8,390 bases of DNA, from contig CAZTLE010000174.1 of NCBI GenBank assembly GCA_964614415.1, forward strand, positions 1 through 8,390, read 5' to 3'. Position numbers and translations under genes: made by a program. Shown here one piece after another: positions 5,724 to 8,390 of this stretch; positions within the stretch are counted from its first letter, which is position 1; each line of letters opens with the position of its first letter. The notes below the pieces were generated by a model. That model had not been told where the DNA came from, searched no databases, and saw nothing but the letters and a program-made list of their open reading frames with translations. The stretch comes from CAZTLE01 sp964614415. GTDB lineage: Bacteria > Bacteroidota > Bacteroidia > Flavobacteriales > Flavobacteriaceae.

Positions 5724-7172
5724 ATGCCCGAAACAATTTCTGGTGATAAGGAGTTTGAAAATATCCCTTCGATACGAAGCAAGGCACTTCGAATTAATCT
5801 AAACGAAAACATTTACGGGACCTTCGCCGAGATTGGCGCGGGTCAGGAGACCGTTCGGAATTTCTTCCGGGCAGGAGGTGCTTCCGGTACCATTGCGAAG
5901 ACCATTTCAGCCTACGACAAGGATTTTAGTGACGCTATTTACGGTGTTGAGGATGACGGGCGTTATGTTACCGAATCCCGGCTTAAGAAAATGCTAAGCC
6001 ATGAGATCGATCTCATCGAGGAGCGTATTGCCCGGGAAAACCATCCGAATAAAATGTTCTTTGCGTATGCAAATACGGTAGCCACCATCGATTTCGCCAA
6101 GAAATACAAAGGGCACGGCTGGGTTGGAATTCGCTATGAGGTAGAGCCTTATGGCGGTTATAATGAGATTGTTCTGCACATACGTTTCCACGAGAATGAA
6201 GCGCAACTGCAACAAATGACATTGGGAACATTAGGTGTTAACCTAATTTACGGTGCTTATTACAAGTACGATGAACCCCGAAAGCTGCTCCGTTATTTGT
6301 ACGACCACATTGATCAGGATAAGATTGAGATCGATACGATCAATTTTTCCGGACCTCAGTTTGAAAACGTGGACAACCGCCTCATGAGTCTTCAGCTCAT
6401 TAAGAATGGAATGACCGAGGCTGTGATGTTCGGTCCTGATGGAAATAATATCCTCCCGGCACGAATTCTTTACAAAAAGAATATTCTGGCGCTTCGCGGA
6501 AGTTATCGCCCGGTAACCAAGGTGAATATTGACATGTACGAGAAATCGTATGAAATGTTCCTGAATGAAAACCGGGTCGATAAAAACAGGACAGAGGTTA
6601 TTTTTGAGATTACCCTCTCCAACCTGAGAGCCGAAGGTGAGATTGATGAGCAGGACTTTATGTATCGCGCCCGCTTATTGTGTTCGCTTGGGCATACGGT
6701 AATGATCTCTAACTTCCAGGAGTACTACAAACTGGTAGAATACTTCTCCCGATATACGCGCATGCGTCTCGGATTATCCATGGGTGTAAATAACCTGGTT
6801 GATATTTTCGATGAGAAATACTATCGTCACCTAAGCGGCGGTATCCTTGAGGCCTTCGGAAAGTTGTTCTTTAAAGATCTGAAAGTGTACCTCTACCCGA
6901 TGCGCAATCCGGACACGGGAGAGTATACGAACAGTGAAAACCTGAAAGTACATCCCCGTATGAAAGAACTCTACAAGTTCTTCAAATACAATGGTAAGGT
7001 TGTAGATATCAAAGATTTCAATCCTGAGATCCTCAGTATCTTCTCTCGTGAGGTGCTAACCATGATCGAGGAAGGCAAAGATGGCTGGGAAGATATGCTA
7101 CCGGCTGGGGTCGCTGAAATCATTAAAGACAAGCAACTCTTCGGTTGTAAACGCGAAGCGATCAGCGATTAA
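5724..7172 (+). CDS. Conserved protein of unknown function, 482 residues
   Basis: A large soluble protein with no signal peptide or membrane helix. It opens with PSIRSKALRINLNENIYGTF, followed by a striking glycine-rich stretch at 35-65 (AEIGAGQETVRNFFRAGGAS, then GTIAKTISAYDKD) and YGVEDDGRYVTESRLKKML (73-91). Later blocks include FFAYANTVATIDFAKKYKGH (112-131), GWVGIRYE (132-139), IDTINFSGPQFENVDNRLMS (203-222), MSNFQEYYKL-like ISNFQEYYKL (328-337) and KVHPRMKELYKFFKYNG (408-424). I recall near-identical proteins in many Bacteroidota, sometimes carrying adenylyltransferase or receptor labels, but I see neither the GxFxPxHxGH and SSTxxR motifs of NMN adenylyltransferases nor any TonB or barrel feature, so I do not adopt those names. 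The glycine-rich loop could bind a nucleotide or phosphate, which is speculation. It is probably a single-gene unit: own promoter, and its stop overlaps the convergent bcp stop. Confidence 0.85.
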   Translation: MPETISGDKEFENIPSIRSKALRINLNENIYGTFAEIGAGQETVRNFFRAGGASGTIAKTISAYDKDFSDAIYGVEDDGRYVTESRLKKMLSHEIDLIEERIARENHPNKMFFAYANTVATIDFAKKYKGHGWVGIRYEVEPYGGYNEIVLHIRFHENEAQLQQMTLGTLGVNLIYGAYYKYDEPRKLLRYLYDHIDQDKIEIDTINFSGPQFENVDNRLMSLQLIKNGMTEAVMFGPDGNNILPARILYKKNILALRGSYRPVTKVNIDMYEKSYEMFLNENRVDKNRTEVIFEITLSNLRAEGEIDEQDFMYRARLLCSLGHTVMISNFQEYYKLVEYFSRYTRMRLGLSMGVNNLVDIFDEKYYRHLSGGILEAFGKLFFKDLKVYLYPMRNPDTGEYTNSENLKVHPRMKELYKFFKYNGKVVDIKDFNPEILSIFSREVLTMIEEGKDGWEDMLPAGVAEIIKDKQLFGCKREAISD

Positions 7173-7624
7173 GCTTCCAGTATTTGAGCTGCGTGCTCTT
7201 TGCTTTTTACCTTATCGATTACCCTTTCTACTACTCCTTCTTCGTTGATGAGGAATGTCTTGCGGTGAATACCGTCGAACTCCCTTCCCATGAACTTCTT
7301 GGGACCCCAAACACCAAAGGCGTTGATCACTTCCTTGTCGGTGTCCGCCAATAAAGGGTATTGAAAATCGAATTTCTTCTGAAAATTCTTTTGCTTGCGC
7401 TGTGTATCCGCACTTACTCCGATAATCTCATAACCCGCGTCCTGTAGCTCTTTGTAGTGATCTCTTAGATTACACGCTTCAACCGTGCAGGTAGGCGTAT
7501 TGGCCGCCGGATAGAAAAACACAACTACCTTCTTGCCAAGATAGTCTGACATAGTAATGGTATTTCCGTCGTGATCTGTTGCGGTAAAATTTGGGACCTT
7601 GTCCCCTTCTTTAAGTGTGTTCAT
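7169..7624 (-). CDS. bcp: Thioredoxin-dependent thiol peroxidase, Bcp/PrxQ family peroxiredoxin
   Basis: A 151-residue peroxiredoxin that reduces hydrogen peroxide and organic hydroperoxides with electrons from thioredoxin, in the cytoplasm. The signature PxxxTxxC is present as PAANTPTC with peroxidatic Cys46; resolving Cys51 follows in TVEACNLRD, the usual five-residue spacing of alpha-type PrxQ. The conserved Arg121 lies in HRKTFLIN. Other family landmarks are EGDKVPNF near the start, YEIIGVSADT (65-74) and YPLLAD (89-94). Length is typical. The ATG at 7624 has no strong Shine-Dalgarno site. It diverges from nth over a 74-bp region holding a perfect palindrome, and its stop shares TTAA with the convergent 482-residue gene. 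Assignment is firm. Confidence 0.95.
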   Translation of the reverse strand: MNTLKEGDKVPNFTATDHDGNTITMSDYLGKKVVVFFYPAANTPTCTVEACNLRDHYKELQDAGYEIIGVSADTQRKQKNFQKKFDFQYPLLADTDKEVINAFGVWGPKKFMGREFDGIHRKTFLINEEGVVERVIDKVKSKEHAAQILEA

Positions 7625-7644
7625 TGATGTATTTTTGTGCTGGT

Positions 7645-7666
7645 AAAATTTCAGTTCTGAAATTTT
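7645..7666. promoter_or_regulatory. Perfect palindrome between divergent bcp and nth, candidate operator
   Basis: AAAATTTCAG (7645-7654) and CTGAAATTTT (7657-7666) are perfect inverted arms of 10 bp around a 2-bp TT centre. It is central in the 74-bp divergent intergenic region, 20 bp from the bcp ATG and 32 bp from the nth ATG, a typical place for a dimeric regulator. A role as operator is inferred; it could also form a short hairpin in either transcript. Confidence 0.5.
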
Positions 7667-7698
7667 GTTTAATTTTTATTTCGTAAAGTTATACAAAA

Positions 7699-8356
7699 AT
7701 GACCAAACAGGAAAAGGTTGACTTCGTTATTGAAACGTTAAATGAATTGTATCCAGAAATACCAATTCCGTTGGATCACAAGGACCCGTATACCCTCCTT
7801 ATCGCAGTACTATTGTCAGCACAAAGTACCGACGTACGTGTGAATCAAATCACGCCCCTTTTATTTGAAGTTGCTGATAATCCATACGATATGGTCAAAC
7901 TTACTGTGGAAGAAATTCGCGAGATCATAAAACCGGTGGGGTTGTCTCCCATGAAATCTAAAGGGATCCATGGCTTGTCTCACATACTCATTGATAAATA
8001 CGACGGTAAAGTGCCCGCCGATTTTGAAGCGCTGGAGTCTCTTCCCGCAGTAGGTCATAAAACCGCCAGTGTGGTTATGTCACAAGCATTTAACGTGCCG
8101 GCATTTCCGGTGGACACGCATATACACAGGCTTATGTATCGTGGGCCTTTCCAACGGAAAGAATGTAGTTCAGACCGAAAAAGATGCTAAACGACTGTTT
8201 CCCATGGATTTATGGAACAAACTTCATCTTCAGATCATTTGGTACGGACGACAATATTCACCGGCCCGTGGATGGAATTTGGAGAAAGACATTATAACAA
8301 GTCGCGTAGGAAGGAAATCGGTGATCCAGGAATATCACAAAAAAACCCCGAAATAA
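7699..8356 (+). pseudogene. nth: Endonuclease III, frameshifted; cluster-less form
   Basis: A bifunctional DNA glycosylase/AP lyase for oxidised pyrimidines in base-excision repair. The first frame gives HhH-GPD landmarks: LLSAQSTDVRVNQ (38-50), the helix-hairpin-helix LPAVGHKTASVV with catalytic Lys121, and VDTHIHR with catalytic Asp139. After MYR (codon 148, 8140-8142) that frame runs into unrelated residues and stops at 8190. The frame one base ahead continues as VGLSNGKNVVQTEKDAKRLF, then LHLQIIWYGRQYSPARGWNL and a KTPK end at 8356. Joining them gives about 219 residues, the normal length, so one base gained or two lost near 8140-8144 broke the gene; MYRWGLSNGKN would be the expected family reading. 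It may be a true mutation or a sequencing/assembly error. The C-terminal part contains no Cys, so the [4Fe-4S] cluster motif of E. coli Nth (CX6CX2CX5C) is absent. Confidence 0.85.
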
Positions 8357-8370
8357 ATTTCGGGGTTTTT
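8341..8370. terminator. Bidirectional rho-independent terminator overlapping the nth stop
   Basis: AAAAACCCCGAAA (8341-8353) pairs perfectly with TTTCGGGGTTTTT (8358-8370) around a TAAA loop. The nth TAA (8354-8356) is in the loop, so the last codons form the left stem. Flanking A and T tracts allow termination in both directions, which would suit a convergent gene entering from beyond 8390; the 20 bases after it are too short to show one. Confidence 0.85.
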
Positions 8371-8390
8371 CCAAAGTTTAGTTTAGAAGT

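Noticed and set aside
5724..7172. Nicotinate/NMN adenylyltransferase or TonB-dependent receptor
   Set aside because: No nucleotidyltransferase HxGH or SSTxxR motifs, no signal peptide, plug or beta-barrel signature, and the length is wrong for both.
7630..7637. TATTTTTG on the plus strand as promoter for nth
   Set aside because: No upstream TTTG at 17-21 bp, and the site is close to the bcp start; the match is likely chance in AT-rich sequence.
8069..8356. Separate 95-residue gene downstream of nth
   Set aside because: Its first 24 codons are an out-of-frame reading of nth, and the rest is plainly the nth C-terminus; it is one frameshifted gene.

Overview
The window looks like chromosomal DNA of a marine-type Flavobacteriaceae member (Bacteroidota). 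This rests on gene content (a BatA-type membrane protein C-terminus next to a dihydroorotase-like gene, small HIR/FQQWF membrane proteins, a PhnP-like metallo-hydrolase), weak or absent Shine-Dalgarno sites, a TTTG-N18-TAnnTTTG promoter of the Bacteroidota sigma type, and short GTTA-type intergenic repeats. Genus cannot be fixed from sequence alone. No rRNA, tRNA, IS element, CRISPR array or phage gene was seen.

Layout: (1) 1-2679, a plus-strand run: the 3' end of a C-terminally anchored membrane protein, a dihydroorotase-family protein that has lost its metal-binding histidines, and two tandem paralogous small membrane proteins. (2) 2700-3399, a hairpin and then a serine carboxylesterase of the phospholipase/carboxylesterase family. 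(3) 3380-3552, two low-complexity tandem arrays filling the gap between convergent genes. (4) 3563-5640, a minus-strand group transcribed in the order metallo-beta-lactamase-fold hydrolase, membrane-anchored coiled-coil protein, phytanoyl-CoA dioxygenase-like protein; the last two are separated by more 7-bp repeats. (5) 5641-5723, a divergent promoter region with a good Bacteroidota-type promoter driving a 482-residue conserved protein of unknown function. (6) 7169-8370, a Bcp/PrxQ thiol peroxidase convergent with the 482-residue gene (stops overlap on TTAA) and divergent from an endonuclease III gene; a perfect palindrome lies between bcp and nth. The nth reading frame is broken by a frameshift and ends inside a terminator hairpin.

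Most of this is core or conserved lineage-specific material, not an island. The bcp/nth pair makes sense as oxidative-damage functions (peroxide removal and repair of oxidised pyrimidines) sharing a control region. The least ordinary items are the catalytically dead-looking dihydroorotase paralogue, the endonuclease III lacking its iron-sulfur cysteines, the bcp/nth palindrome and the family of 7-8 bp repeats that occupies several gene ends. I see no clear new multi-gene system; the best unexplained leads are the pseudo-dihydroorotase and the 482-residue protein.
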